The position numbers were made by a program, and so were the translations under genes. From the NCBI GenBank assembly GCA_964036155.1, contig OZ038423.1, positions 80,863,249-80,927,248 of the forward strand: DNA of 64,000 nucleotides, read 5' to 3'. Origin of the DNA: Diploscapter coronatus. Taxonomy: Eukaryota; Nematoda; Chromadorea; Rhabditida; Rhabditidae. Below the pieces are notes generated by a model that had not been told where the DNA came from, ran no database searches, and saw nothing but the letters and a program-made list of their open reading frames with translations. This document shows, piece after piece, positions 1 through 12,800 of this stretch (position 1 is its first letter; each line of letters begins with the position of its first letter).

Positions 1-3000
1 TTCGATGATTGGCACCTGCAAGTTAGAACATTTTGGTCCAAATTTTCTTTTAAAAATAGACAAATTAGGTATATGTATGTTTCAAAAATCCTTTTAAGAA
101 TTATGCGAAAAAGGAGTTTGATAAGTAGTGTGCCTTCAAGGAATTCAACAAGATAAGTTTCCAGATAAATTTCCAAAAATGGGTCAAGTATGTTTTAATT
201 TCTTTAGTAATTCAAGATTCGAAATGAATTTGATAGAAGAAATTGAATAACTAGTAAAGTAAGGAAATGGAGATAGAGAAAAGTGTAAAAGTTACCGGCT
301 CAAAAGGCAGCACCATCTCATCGGTAATGCCGTACTTCTCCCGAAGGGGCTTCTTCTTTTTCAGGTCGGACAGAGCGGCAAAGTCGTCTGGCGAATCAGA
401 AGGAACCGATGTCACCACGCCAGTGCCTGAACTCAATTCATTTAGTCGTGTGTAAATTCTCTTGAAAGAAAGTCTTATCACAAACGGGACTGGACGAAAG
501 TACTTTTGCAAAAAGACTTTCGTCCAGCCCTTGTCATCATAAAATGTATACGATGATTTCGAGGCGTGTGTAAATCGGAAAAATACCCACCTTTATCATC
601 CTTGATGGTCAACATGGGGAGGGCGTAGACTTTTTCGTACTGCGCGAGTGGAGCGACGAGAGCGGCTCCCAGAAGTTTGCTTCCAGGGAATTTCTCCAGC
701 CCCTTCACGAAGTCGACCTTCCCGTTCTCCTTCGTCAGACCTTGGTAAGACATGTTGCGGGCGGATCTGACAAATTTTAATCTCACTTTTTCATAATCTA
801 TTTAACTCGGAAACAAAAATCATGTTTTTCCTAAAACATTTTGATACGGTGACACAATAGTGATTTTGAATAAGAAATTCAAAAATGATCTGATTCTGGT
901 TTTTAGACATTTCGAAATATTTTAAAAATCTCAATTTCGTAAGTGCAATAAAACAACATAAAATTCATGAGTTTTTGAAAATGTCTGAAACATATTTTCA
1001 GAAAATTCCCTACCTGGCGGTAGCAATGAAGACCTGATCTCCTTTCTCACCGACATAGAATGCCGAATATTGTATGTCCGGATGCAGATAGCAGTTAGTT
1101 TGCCCGTACATCGTCTCTGGACGCAGAGTAGCGGCAACCAAGTAGCAAGGCTCTTTGATATTCGCCAAGACTCCGGGTCTGGGATCGGCGATCTGAAAAA
1201 CAAATTACAAGTTGTGATTGATAAGTTTCAATTCTTTCTGAAAGATAACAAAACTAATAAGATAGAGTTATTTGGTTCCTTGTAAAGCTTTAAAAATGAA
1301 ATGTTAGAAATAAAAACATCTGTCATTATCATTTTTCAAAATTATGTGTTGGAGTTTTTTTTTCAAAAATGAATATTTGATGGAATATGAAAAATGAAAC
1401 ATTTTGAAAATCGTACCTTCAACTTAATCAGGGTATATTCCTGCGGTCCCACTCCCTCTCCGCTTGAGCGGTCGTGATCCATGCAGGGTTGACCATCCTT
1501 GGGCGAATAGATTGTGTACCTGAAATTTTCTACTTTTCCAAAAATCGACCCCTCAAGATTTGACCCTTTGAATTTTGCTGTAGAAATGTTCTCAAATTCA
1601 CGTTTCTGGATTAAACAATGAAATTTCAGATATAAAGGTTACTCTATTCCTAATTCTATATCAGAGAAGTAGCACTTTTAATGGCTATTTTATGGAAGAA
1701 AAGATAAAAGTGAAAATCTCCTACCTCTTCCCGAACTCGATCTTGCCGCCCATCGCCCGCAACTTGTTGAATTGCCAACGCACGAACGAATCATAGTACG
1801 GATTCACGTCCGTGGTGATGAATGATCGACGCCAATCCACCTGCAAAATTACCATACTTGACCTTTTTGATGACATTACGGAAGTACAAATTAGAACTTT
1901 GGTAATTTCTATACTTTCTACAGAATTTCTCTTCAAAATGATTACCTTAATCCCCATCTTCTTGAGGTCGTCCATGCAGTGCGGCGGGAAGTACTCGAGC
2001 CAGTAAGCAGAATCGGCGAATTTTCTGAAATTATTTTAAAAAAATAAACTTTTTAAAAAACCTTTTATATTGCATTATCTTTATTTTCGGAATTATCATA
2101 GGATTACGGTACCTGATTTCCTCGTCCTCTAGTCCGAGGAGCTGCATGATCTGCCACTGATACCTCAATCCAGCATCTTTCGCAGCGGCCTTTGACTTTT
2201 TCCCTTTACTCTTGTCTTTCGTTATTTCTTCCAAAGCCGAAGTCTCCTTAGGAGCTGGCTCCTCGTCATCGGGTTCTTCGGGGAATCTAGATTTTTTTTA
2301 TTCCGCGAGATCTTTCCAGAAAAAAACTATTGATAAAAGCTTAAAAAAGTATATGCTTTAAAAAATCTGCGTCTTTGACGAAATGTAGAAAATGATATCA
2401 TGAAGAGCGAACTTAGTTTAAATAAATTCCAAGAAGATACTTTGGTGGATATCCGAAATCCTCGAGCTCCCTCTTCAACTTGTCGGCGCAGGCTTTGATC
2501 GGCATTCCGGTGCAGTGAAATCCGAACGGAAAGAGGACTTTCTTGCCAAGCATGCGATTGAACCCAGCGGCGAACTGAAAATGGTGTTATTTTTCAAATT
2601 TTATCCTGCACAGAAATCTTGGAAAATGGATAAGTTGATAAAAGAAGAAAGAAAATTGTTTCATTTTTATTCCCTGTAGACGTTGCAACGTCTGATTCCC
2701 TACCTCGGACTTGGAAATCGTAAAACTGTGACCCAAGTGGAAACGACCGTTCATGTACGGGTAGGGGAACGTGGTGAAGAACTTTTCATGGCCCCTGAGT
2801 TGTTTTAATTTTAAAAATTTGTATTCATTTTCTTTTAATTTACCCATTCGGAGCATCCGCCTCAAACACGTGGTTCTCCTCCCAGAGTTTTTGGATTTCA
2901 GCCTCTTTCTGAAATTTGAAACAAATTTCATTTTAAATACAAAAAAATTACCTGCAACAGAAAATTGACCTTTCTCCGCTCCTTTGGAACTGCTGCCATG

Positions 3001-3006
3001 TTTGGT
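1..3006 (-). CDS. LARS1: Leucyl-tRNA synthetase, cytosolic (N-terminal part; gene runs off left edge)
   Basis: Charges tRNA-Leu with leucine in the cytosol. Twelve exons join in phase to 437 codons: 2952-2999 (start ATG at 2999), 2844-2908, 2704-2794, 2441-2574, 2113-2286, 1946-2024, 1725-1840, 1417-1519, 1014-1192, 591-766, 296-426 and 1-15. The class I signature region reads [14 protein letters not shown], where HLGH is the HIGH motif. The CP1 editing domain follows, with [17 protein letters not shown] and [15 protein letters not shown], the latter holding the editing-site aspartate. The last exon in view encodes VPIIE, as expected after LPFEP in animal LARS1. The KMSKS half and anticodon-binding domain lie outside the window. 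The start is preceded by TTTTCAG plus a 7-nt leader, suggesting a trans-splice site. Introns are 42-280 nt. Alignment to animal cytosolic LeuRS is strong and continuous. Confidence 0.96.
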
Positions 3007-3009
3007 CTG
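3007..3009 (-). other. Candidate spliced-leader acceptor of LARS1
   Basis: Read on the minus strand, TTTTCAG is followed by ACCAAAC and then the start ATG. A full acceptor only 7 nt upstream of the start codon fits spliced-leader trans-splicing. A very short 5' UTR intron is the alternative. Confidence 0.5.
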
Positions 3010-3944
3010 AAAAGAAAATTTAAACAAATGAAAATTTGAAACTTCGAACATTTTTATAAAGAAAATTGCGCAAAATGACGGAAAATGACGAAGAAAAATG
3101 ACGAAGAAAAATGACGAAAAAAATGGCAAAAAAAAATCCTAAAGTTGCATAAGCTTATATGCATTTTGAAGGGGAAAAATATGACGATTAAGGGGTGGAA
3201 AAGCAAAAAAAAACAGGAAAGAGGAAGGAGGAAAAAATAAAAATAAGACTTGGAAAAATTCATCACTTTTTTTTTCAACATTATCCTACCTCAAAAATCG
3301 AAGAATTTTCAAATGTTGGTCGATGAACAGGGTAAACCTTACAAAAAAGTTCTGAAACGAAAAAAATAGGAAAGTGAAAAAATAAAAATGAAGAGAAAAA
3401 ATGGGAATTTTGGGCGAGTTCAAATTTCTACCACTTGCGCCAATTGAGTCGAGAATGAGTGACGGTTGCGCCAATTGGTGCATTTCTCGACATTCATTGA
3501 AGAATCCACGTCTTTTCGGCTTTTACCCATCCTTTTTTCGTACCTGAGTCATACCTGGATTTTTTAAATTCCGATACTTTTCCTCCAAAAATGAGTACTT
3601 TACCCTCAAACAAATGAGTACCCTTTCAAAATTTCCATTTTATCTTTTTCTTTCATTTTTATTTTTATTCAATATTTTAGAGGACTAGCATTTTAGATTT
3701 TTCGAACTTTAAAAAAAATTTACAAGGGTTTAAAGCAATTTTTATTCTCGGAAAATCTCTTAAAATCCGTAAAATGCGGATAATCTTGGAAAATCCCTTT
3801 TCACTTTTTATGTTTATCTGTTTGCTTGCCATTTTACTAAAATTATTCTTGAAGCGATGCTATTTTGATATTTTTGTCGTTTTATTCCTCACTTGTTAAA
3901 GGATAGGATCTTTTTAAATTCCAAATGGGATATTTTAATTTCAG
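3010..3944. promoter_or_regulatory. Divergent intergenic region between LARS1 and TMEM165
   Basis: About 0.9 kb separates two genes pointing away from each other, so promoters for both must lie here. It is AT-rich. It holds a short run of AAAATGACGAAG-like repeats near 3068-3120 and the sequence GCGCCAATTG twice near 3440-3475. No convincing exon was seen. Confidence 0.4.
3942..3944 (+). other. Candidate spliced-leader acceptor of TMEM165
   Basis: TTTTAATTTCAG ends at 3944 and the start ATG is at 3949, leaving a 4-nt leader (ACTG). The spacing suits trans-splicing. Confidence 0.5.
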
Positions 3945-3948
3945 ACTG

Positions 3949-6900
3949 ATGGCCGAGTTCCGTTTCGTGTGCGTTTTGGCGGGTCTGATCATTTTCGCTG
4001 GGGCAACTTTGGACGTCCCCAGAAAAGACAAGGAACTTGGGGTATTTTTTAATTTTTCAAAAAGAAAATGAACATTTCGACAACTTTAGGATGATTTGAC
4101 AGAAAATCGAAGAAGCGTAGGAATTTTGTCGGAATTTTATAAGTTTACCTGAAAATTTGTGTTGTCTTGAGTTCTCTTAACAAAATAACTCAGAAAACCG
4201 TTTTTAACAAACGCTACAGTTCAATTAGTTATTTTAATCAGAAGCTACATAAAAATATTCTTTAAAGTTACCAAAATGGAACTTTTACCAAAAAACGGGT
4301 CTTTTCAACCAAAAGCTACCAGAAATGGTACCAGATTATCAAATTTGAGGCGATCGACACTGTTGATGTGGTGAAACAGGCGGATGGACCTCCACTCGAC
4401 CAAGACGATGGAATGGGAAACGCGGGTAGGGACAAGGAGGTCGGAGGGACCAAAAATACGGTAATGCTCTTTGTTAGATTTGTTTTTTAAGAGTACGGTA
4501 TATTGACTCAAAAGAAATAAATTAAGCTATAGTTGGCTGTGGAAATTACGATAATTTGGTCATTTTTCTTGAAATACATGAAAAACAATGCTGCATTCCA
4601 TTGCTATCCGAATTGTTATTGCACTTGTTATTAAAAAGAAAATGGGAATCTTGATTTTCAGCACGACATCGACATCTCGTTCTACCACGGATTTCTTGCT
4701 TCTTTGTCAGTTATCGTCGTTTCTGAGCTCGGTATGAAGATTAAAAACCGATATTTTCAAAAAGAAATCAAACATTTTGAAAATAAATCTTTTTCCAAAA
4801 ACGAGGTAAAATTCCCATTTCCAGGCGACAAAACCTGGTTCATCGCGGTGATTATGTCGATGCGCCACTCGAGGCTGACCGTGTTCACCGGCGCGATGGC
4901 TGCTCTAGCGCTCATGACCATTTTGTCGGGTAGTTTTTTGACCTCCTTTATTAAATACGACTCTTTCTTATTTCTCCGCTTTTCCTACATTCCCTATCTT
5001 CTCTATCCACCTGTAAATACAGACCATGTTTCCACTTCTTTTATTTTCTAGCTTCGAAAGAATTTACTTTTTAATAAATTACATACATAGAAGGCGAATT
5101 AAAGTGATTTCTAGTCGCTGTAAATAAGCAAGATTTGAAGCGTTTTTTTTTTTCAAAAAAAGATTAACAGTATTCACAAAATCTTGAAAAATATCTTTTG
5201 CTATGATTAAAACTAGACATCTTTCGGATATATATTATTTCCTTTACACCAAGAGGATATGTGAAATTCCTTCAGCCTGTCTCGGCTGGATCACGCAACT
5301 GATCCCTCGCGCAGTGACGTACTGGATCTCGACGGCGCTCTTTGCCCTGTTCGGCTTGAAAATGCTCCACGAGGGCTGGAACATGTCCCCCACAGAAGGA
5401 CAGGAAGGATTCGATGAGGTGGAGAGGTTTTCTTATTTTAATTTTAATTTTGAACAACAACAGCTAAGAACAGTATTGTATTGAAAAGTGGAGATTGGCC
5501 TAATTTTTCGAAACATGTTTTCGAGTTTCAGGCTCAAGCCGAGGTAACGAAGCGCGAATTGGATTTGGACGCTGGAAAATTCATCGATCTAGAAGCGGGA
5601 CAATCGGGAAAAGACAGGTAAAATTCGAATTTGAATCTATTTTTCTTTAGAACGCATGGCTTTATTTGGACTAACGTTTATCTTTCAAGAGAATGCTTAT
5701 GTATTTCGTATTATCGTATGTGTTATGAATATCGAATATCATTTTTCTATCGTTCTGGTCAAACGAAGTGACAGATCATGTGGTGAAAAATAGCGAGAAA
5801 GGCGAGAGAGGCAGAGGAAATTGTGTACTACTCTCTTTACATTATCCCCGCTGACTCTTGTTCTCGCAACGGTGCTTTTTAACACGCACACGAACTGTCA
5901 TTTCATTTGACTGATACAGTAACAAATTTTTTTACTATGAAAGTGGTGAAACGTATCTTAATTGACTAATCTTTGTTGGTTTTGGTGACTGTTCCGTCTT
6001 TCAGCGCCAAACTCAGTGCCTTGCCGTTTATACACGACACCAGTCCGAGATACTATAAGAAGAAGAATAGGTGTCTTTTACATTTCTTAACTCTAAAAAT
6101 GTTTCCGTATTTTGCATGATTTTAACAAGTGCACGGTCTTACAGGCCTTATCCCGTGAAAATAGTGAGAAAAGTAAGAAATAATGTGCGAAAACGAGAGA
6201 CGAAGACAGTTCTCTCTTTCTCTACACATTTATGTTAAATGCAGGACGTTTTCAAAGGATAAGGCCGTGAGTAGTGAATTTTATTAATTTCTCATATCTA
6301 ACCGAAGATCTGTGAAAATAGTGTATTTTATCAATTTTACCAAACTAGCTTTCTTTCTAAAAATTTGATATTTCCTAAAATAATGTCTTCATCTCTAATT
6401 CCTAAAATGCTCGAATACTTTTAAATTTTCTAAAGATGGTGTATTTGTCAATTCTAACCGAAAAATGATTTTTGAAAATCCAAAAAATGCCCGTATTTTA
6501 GTAACTCGTTCTCGGTGATCTTCTCGTTCATATCGCGAATTTTCATTGAGGCCTTCACGCTGACTTTCCTCGCAGAGTGGGGCGACCGATCACAGCTGAC
6601 CACCATTATTCTGGGTGCGAGGGAGAATATTGGTATGCAGGAACTTTTTATGAAATAAAATTTCCAGGATAATAAAAATGTTGCCTTTCATAATGGCAAG
6701 ATTGAAATGAAGAGAGATCAGTGTGAAAAAAGTAAGGAAAAGAAGTGAGGTATGGAGAATTTGGGTTAGTGACCAGGAAGGTTAGTGATTGATTTTCAGT
6801 GAAAGATATGAAATTCCTTGAAACAAAGTACCTAGGTCCGTACTAAATCCCCTAACTTGACCTCAGGTTAACTAGTCTAGTTAGTTCGATCTCCTCTGCA

Positions 6901-7392
6901 TTTTGGGAGTGAGACAGAGTTGACTTGACCTGAAGGAGATTTAGTACGGGCTCTAGAGTTTACAAGATAACTTGGCTCCTGTATCAAAATATTTATTTTC
7001 ACAAAGAAAGATGGAATTTCTCGAAAAAACATATGGCAATTTTTCAGCCGGTGTCATTTCGGGAGGCATCCTCGGCCACGCGATTTGCACGGGCATTGCT
7101 GTGGTGGGTGGCAAACTCGTTGCGGCAAGGATTTCAGTTCGGACGGGTATTTTATTTTTACTTTTTTTTGCAAATATTTACTTAATTCTAAATTTATATT
7201 TTTTGAAAGCTAATAATCGATCTTTCCCAAAGATATCAATGATTTAACTGAATTTTTAGCACTTGGAAAAGTTACAATAATCCTTTTCAAATTGCAGTAA
7301 CCCTGATCGGCGGAGTGGTGTTCCTGATTTTCGCCCTGTCGGCTCTGTTCATCAAGGACGCAGAGGACAAAAACCCGGCCCTCGAAGTCTAG
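3949..7392 (+). CDS. TMEM165: TMEM165/GDT1-family Golgi cation transporter (UPF0016)
   Basis: This family moves Mn2+/Ca2+ in exchange for protons in the Golgi and supports glycosylation. Exons are 3949-4041, about 4335-4460, 4662-4731, 4825-4929, 5276-5418, 5532-5617, 6005-6070, 6502-6633, 7048-7146 and 7298-7392, giving about 337 residues against 324 in human. The N-terminus looks like a signal peptide. The two family signatures are present: VIVVSELGDKTWFIA (exons 3-4) and LTFLAEWGDRSQLT (exon 8), both carrying E-x-G-D-[KR]. The C-terminal core ISVRTVTLIGGVVFLIFALS is intact. Exon 8 contains one extra base in CTGACCCACCATT near 6599-6602: SQLT before it and TIILGARENI after it lie in different frames. 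This could be an assembly indel or a real lesion. The exon 2 start could instead be 4323. The start follows TTTCAG plus 4 nt. Confidence 0.92.
5757..5916. repeat. Intronic foldback element (family I)
   Basis: Arms GGTCAAACGAAGTGACAG (about 5758-5775) and CTGTCATTTCATTTGACTGA (5895-5914) are imperfect inverted repeats. It lies in TMEM165 intron 6. A sister copy is at 33340-33540. Confidence 0.75.
6131..6270. repeat. Intronic foldback element
   Basis: GGCCTTATCC (about 6144-6153) pairs with GGATAAGGCC (6257-6266). The interior carries GAAAATAGTGAGAAAAG. It lies in TMEM165 intron 7. Confidence 0.65.
6832..6957. repeat. Intronic foldback element
   Basis: GTCCGTACTAAATC near 6837 pairs with GATTTAGTACGGGC near 6938. 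It lies in TMEM165 intron 8. Confidence 0.75.
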
Positions 7393-9790
7393 AACTCGGA
7401 AAAGTAAACCGCTGTTTTACGATTTCGGATTTTTCTGCAAAGTGCGGTAGTTTTTTTTCTTTCTTATCTTTTAAAAGCAAGTACAGGGATCTAATGGAGA
7501 TTTCGGCAAAACTGAAATAACTCGGCTTTTTTGACAAAACATTGAAATTATAAATCTACCCCGTCACTTATCACGGTCTTGTGTTCCTAATGGCTAGGAT
7601 TCAACCCGCCCATCCGCAGCCTTACTGCGCCGTTGCGCATCTCCGTGCAATCGCGCAAATTTTGGCAATTGTGTGGGATAATTTCTCGTTTTCATGCATT
7701 CATTTTCTCTCCATCTTCGCAGACAGTTCTCTTCTTCGAGCGTAATCACAGGACGCTACGAAGACGTGGAGTTCATAAGACTGTGTTATCAGAACATAAT
7801 CTCCAAACGTTGTAATTTCATGTCATTGTCAGAAAAATTAGGCATTTTAGATTTACCGAAATTTAAGCCCCTGTAATAATAAGTATTCGAATTTTTCCTG
7901 CTTTCTTCTGTAGCTTTCATTTGAAGAAATTCGTTTGGTTGTTATTTTTTTTTGAAAATTCGACTTTTTACTGGTAGAGTTTTTTCAGTGTTATCGTATT
8001 CTCTTGGTCATTTTACTCGAAATTCCTGAATTTAGTGAAAATGGGTCAAATGATCACGAATTTTCAAGCACTTTTTCATTTTCTACTAGGGTCTCGCATA
8101 ATTTCCTGTTTTGAATAGCACTTTTTAGAATCTTCTAAACAGGGCTGTAAATATGTTAGACACGCGCGTGTCTAAACATCGACAGCCCTGTTTCTAAATC
8201 GCGCCGCGGTTTCGCAAAACTTTATGATTTTGCAAAGTGCGGCATATTTTTCTTCTCCGATTTTGGATTACTTTTGCATTGATATTTTCTCTAAACGGGT
8301 GCTGATTTCCGTTTACCCCCACAACATTTCTGGGCTTAGACTTTCTTATGCAATTTCTTTTGAAATTTCATGGCTACAAGTTATTTTATTTGAATTACGG
8401 TAGTTATCGTATTTCGAAAATTTGATTTTATTCAACTGTGATGGAGACTTTTCAGAACAATTCCCCTGTCTAGCCATAACTTTTAGGTACTCTTCTATTT
8501 TTCGGGAAGAGTACACGTTTTTTGTTTGATTACTGTAATTCTACTTGGAAAATAAATAGAATCTTCTGATAAAAACAAGACGGATTATGAAGTTTCATCG
8601 ATCAGCAACGATAAATAATGAGTTAGAAGAAAAGTTTCGAGACCCCACCCCGAAATGATAGATAAATAAAGTCGAGAGAAGAAAAGATAGGGAAATTAAA
8701 AGCGATTTTTCTTTGCTTCTTCATCATTTTAAGCTGATCTTCACGATCTTTGGCTGAATTTATTTAAATGCTGGAATGGCACTTTCTTCTAGAAAGGCCA
8801 GAAAATTTCTAAAATATGCCTTATGCCAATGTCTGCGGCTTTATACAAATTGATTAATTGTTCATCTTCGTTTAATTGATGTCAATTACAATTAGGCAAA
8901 GACCGGAACTACGCTCGTGAACTGAGACAAAGCTTCACTTTTAGAGAATTAGAAAGTTAGAGAAAAGAATGAATGAGAAATATCATGAGGAATGAAGACA
9001 GGGAAAGATGAAAAATGAGAAGTAGTGTGAAAATTTGAGAGCGCAAAAGAAGAATACGTGCTGACAGAAAGCGCCTCGGGGGAATTAGCAGAGCTTGTTG
9101 CTGCTTTCGTGTGCGCGAGAGAAACAGGCAGAAAACCGCTTGATGTACGGCGCCGGAGGAACATTTCTGGGTTATCTGAACGCACCATCATAAATCTTTT
9201 CCGATTTTTTTGATATCTGGTTCTGACGAGGGTTGAGTTGGAGCTAAGTTTTCCATATTTCTATTCTTAAATCTGAAGTGTAACCAAAGTTTTCTATATC
9301 TTTTGAAACTCACATAATTTTTGCCTTTTTCTTAATTATATGCTCATTATATATCTATATTATTTTGATATTCTATTTTTCGAGAATATTGTCATTTCCA
9401 AAATGACCCCCAAATTAAGTTCCCTCGAAAATGTTTACGCGTTGCAAAAATCGAAATTAAATTTACGGGAAGTGGAGGAACGCATCATTTCATAGCCTTT
9501 TGGAAGGAATATTCGAAAATTCTTGCATAAATAACCTGCTTGTTAAATTTTTGAACCTAACTTCGAAAATCATCCGAAAAAAGTTATTTTGTGGGATTTA
9601 TTTTAGGTTATTTCACTTTAAAACTTGAACTATTTCACTTTTATCTGATTTTTACGTCTCTTCTCTTAATTTAGTCCGGTTTCTTTTCAATGTGGTCCAT
9701 TAGCGAACTATCAAATATCCTCTATTTTGCCAGGGGATTTCCTTTATCCAAAAAGACGAATAAATTCGGATATATTCAATTTCCATTTTA
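7393..9790. other. Intergenic region, TMEM165 to RSKR
   Basis: About 2.4 kb with no exon I can support. It includes the TMEM165 3' UTR, a near-perfect palindrome at 8135-8197, and a somewhat GC-richer patch at 9050-9180 of unknown nature. The RSKR promoter should lie in its right part. Confidence 0.4.
8135..8197. repeat. Near-perfect 60-nt palindrome
   Basis: AACAGGGCTGT and ACAGCCCTGTT are the outer arms. GTTAGACACGCGCGTGTCTAA is the self-complementary centre. Transcribed, it would fold into a hairpin with almost no loop. Confidence 0.8.
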
Positions 9791-9812
9791 GGTCTATGAA
9801 ATAGCCCCTAAA

Positions 9813-12800
9813 ATGGGCAATTCGCACGGCAGAAAAAGGCCAGCTGACGAGGTTATTTTGCTAAAAACTGGAATATTTTAAAAAGTAGCATTTTTTGAAA
9901 ATTCGAATTTTAGGTCCACGAATATCCCGTCAAAAAGCGGATCAGACTTATTGAAACCGAAAGAAAAAGGCTAAATTCGGTAAGTTATTGAAAAACGTTG
10001 AAAATTTGAGCAATCTGGAAAACAACGAGACGACAAGACATACGACATAGTATAGGGTAGGGTAGGAGAAAGGTCTTGTATGTTTCTTTTTCAATACTAT
10101 TTCGTCGTCTTGTTATCGTCCTATTTTTCCCAGGTTGCCAAAATTTGTAGTTTTTAGGGGGTATCCTTAAGTTTTTTGTCTGAAAATTTTGTGATTGACA
10201 AATATATTTTTAGCCCGACTCTGGGAAAGGCAAGAGAAGTGTGGTGTCAAGACTGTTGGCCTATTCGACGTCACGCTTGCATTTGAATGACGGCTAGTTG
10301 ATTATTGCTTATCATTGATAAAAAAAACTGATTGATATGTTATAGGACACCTGAAACGCGCATTATTTTATAGGGGACCAATATAATATGATTGGGAATT
10401 TTAAAACATGCAATATTTTCATGTTTTATGATGTCCTATTTTACGTGTATGTCTTGATATTTATTTGAAAATTAGCTAGATGAAGAAATGAAAGGGGAAG
10501 GATCTTTGCTTGACTTCATTCAGTGTTTACATAATTTGGCCGGCCGGAATTGTTTGAGCGAACAAATGAGAAGGGAAAGGGAAGCAAAAAGACACCGCGA
10601 AATTTTTGCCAAAATTCCCCGCGACACTACCAACTGTGATCCACTTGAACATTGATAACGAAGACTCGTTCAACATGATATATGATTAACAGGAAGACGT
10701 AAATAAAAATCACTATCCAAACAGTGCTTTTTTCGCGAAAAATGTATGCTAGACAGGAGATTTTATGAAATATCGTAAAATTATGGCATACGGATGAAAT
10801 TGTTCAACGCAGAATAATAAACGAAAGATATGATTCAATTTTAGCCCATGAATATCAAAGCATCCAAAGAGATTCGAGAGACAGATGCAGGTCTCTAGAT
10901 GCGGGAGAAGTCGAGAAGAACAACAACTACGATTATGCCGAAGAAGATCAGCGCAATGTCGGTAAGTTGGAGTTTCCTCATTCATAACTTTTCGTATACT
11001 CACATGCGATATCATATTTATATTTGGACATGCAGTTTATTCCAACATTTATATTTTAAAGTTGGACGAGACGAGGAAATCGTCATTATTGATCCTTTGT
11101 ATTCCACACCCACTTTTTGACGAGAGTTGGGGGAAGAAGGTAGGGAAAAAGAAAAAGAGCGAGCGGGTGTGGAATACAGGAGGTGGTCATTATTATAGAT
11201 AAAACCGAATTTTATGCAAGAATTTTTGAAACATATTTTTCAGCAAGCTGCTCAGCCCTAAACCGAGTCAAAGACTTCCCGGTTTCATGGCTGGAAGCTT
11301 TATTTTTACCGGAATTCCCTACCAAGTCTTTGGTGAATGAGAAAAGTTTTGTGGTAAAGATTTTGATAAAAAATGCAAAAATTAGTTCGAAATTTAGATG
11401 TCAAACGAGCTAGGCTCCGGTGCTTTCGGAAGAGTCTACCGCGCTACAGCAGTTCACGACATAAGAGCGGTGTATGCGGTGAAAATCCAAGAAAAGAGGA
11501 AGATAATCATGAAAGACTCCATTCAACAGGTCAAGAGGGAGGCTTCTTTGCAGGTATTTGAAATTGCACCTATTCTTTTAAATTTATAAATTAAATAGCT
11601 TGTCTAATGTGTGTTAAGTGATTTAAGCGGGCCATCACCAAGAATATAACGTTTTAGACTATTTTAAAATGAATTTTTAAGAGACTAATGAAGCCCCATG
11701 CCTTCATAGCGAGATTGTACGCTACGTGGCAGACAAGGACAAAATTATACTCTGTTTTTCAGGTTTGAATTTGTGTGTGTTTTTTTCATCTTTATTTTCT
11801 AATCCGATTTTAGTACCCGGTAGGCAGTTTGGGAGATTTATTCGCGGTTTGGAGGGAATTCGGAACTTTCGACGAACGAACCGTAAGGATATTCTCAGCG
11901 GAAATGGCTTGTGCTTTGGGTAGAATAAAAATGATGATTGTTTTTGAAAATCGTAAAAATTCAGATTTCATCCACCGATCAAATATTATTTACCGGGATT
12001 TAAAGGTGTTTTGTTTTTTGTAATTTCGACTATTTTTAAGAGTAATTTTTGTAAGTTGGAAAACGTGATTTTGGACAGTAGCGGACATGTAAAAATCATC
12101 GATTTTGGACTAGCGAAAAGGTTGAAAAACGGCGAAACGACGAGCACGATTTGTGGGACTTTGCAGGTAGATTTAAATGTAAAAATATAAATTTAAGAAA
12201 CTCATTTTAGTACATGAGCCCCGACGTCGCTTCTATGAAGCCCTACGCACACTTTGTGGATTGGTGGTCATTAGCGGTGGTCATGCATGTTCTGTATACA
12301 GGATTCTACCCGTACCCCAACGCTGATGCGAAACACCATAATGATTTGAAGTACTCGAGTTTAAATTAACGTTCAGACTCATAGTTTAAGTAGAATTAAA
12401 AAAAAAAATATATATATATATGTCTAGTATTGTTGATACTGAAATCTGGGAGGTCGAAAATAAGAGGAGAAGTGCGATTTTAGATCAGTCTCTATCCTTT
12501 TTGAATCCTATTTCTCGGTTTTATAACCACTAAAAGTAACTGCACCACTCTGCACGCGCCTCCTAGATTTCGGCATAGACAAGATCGTTTGCATTCATCT
12601 TTAAAATGATAAGTTATGAAGAGGCGTTTTGAAACGTAAGCAAAATGTGTTAGGTTCATCGACTATAGCACACCATACGGTGCGAGTGGGGAGTTTGGTA
12701 ACTTGATGGATCGACAATTAGTCGTACCGGCGGAGCGCAGACTTTGCTCTTTCGCGGTTTTTCACGCGCACCCGTTTTTTCACGGATTGGATTTCGCTAA

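Noticed and set aside
7590..7625. GGTTGAATCC-like word on the minus strand, as for a tRNA B box
   Set aside because: No matching A box, acceptor stem or anticodon arm at proper spacing.
8949..9191. 80-codon minus-strand open frame
   Set aside because: No homology I recognise, no splice structure; low-complexity Ser/Phe content.
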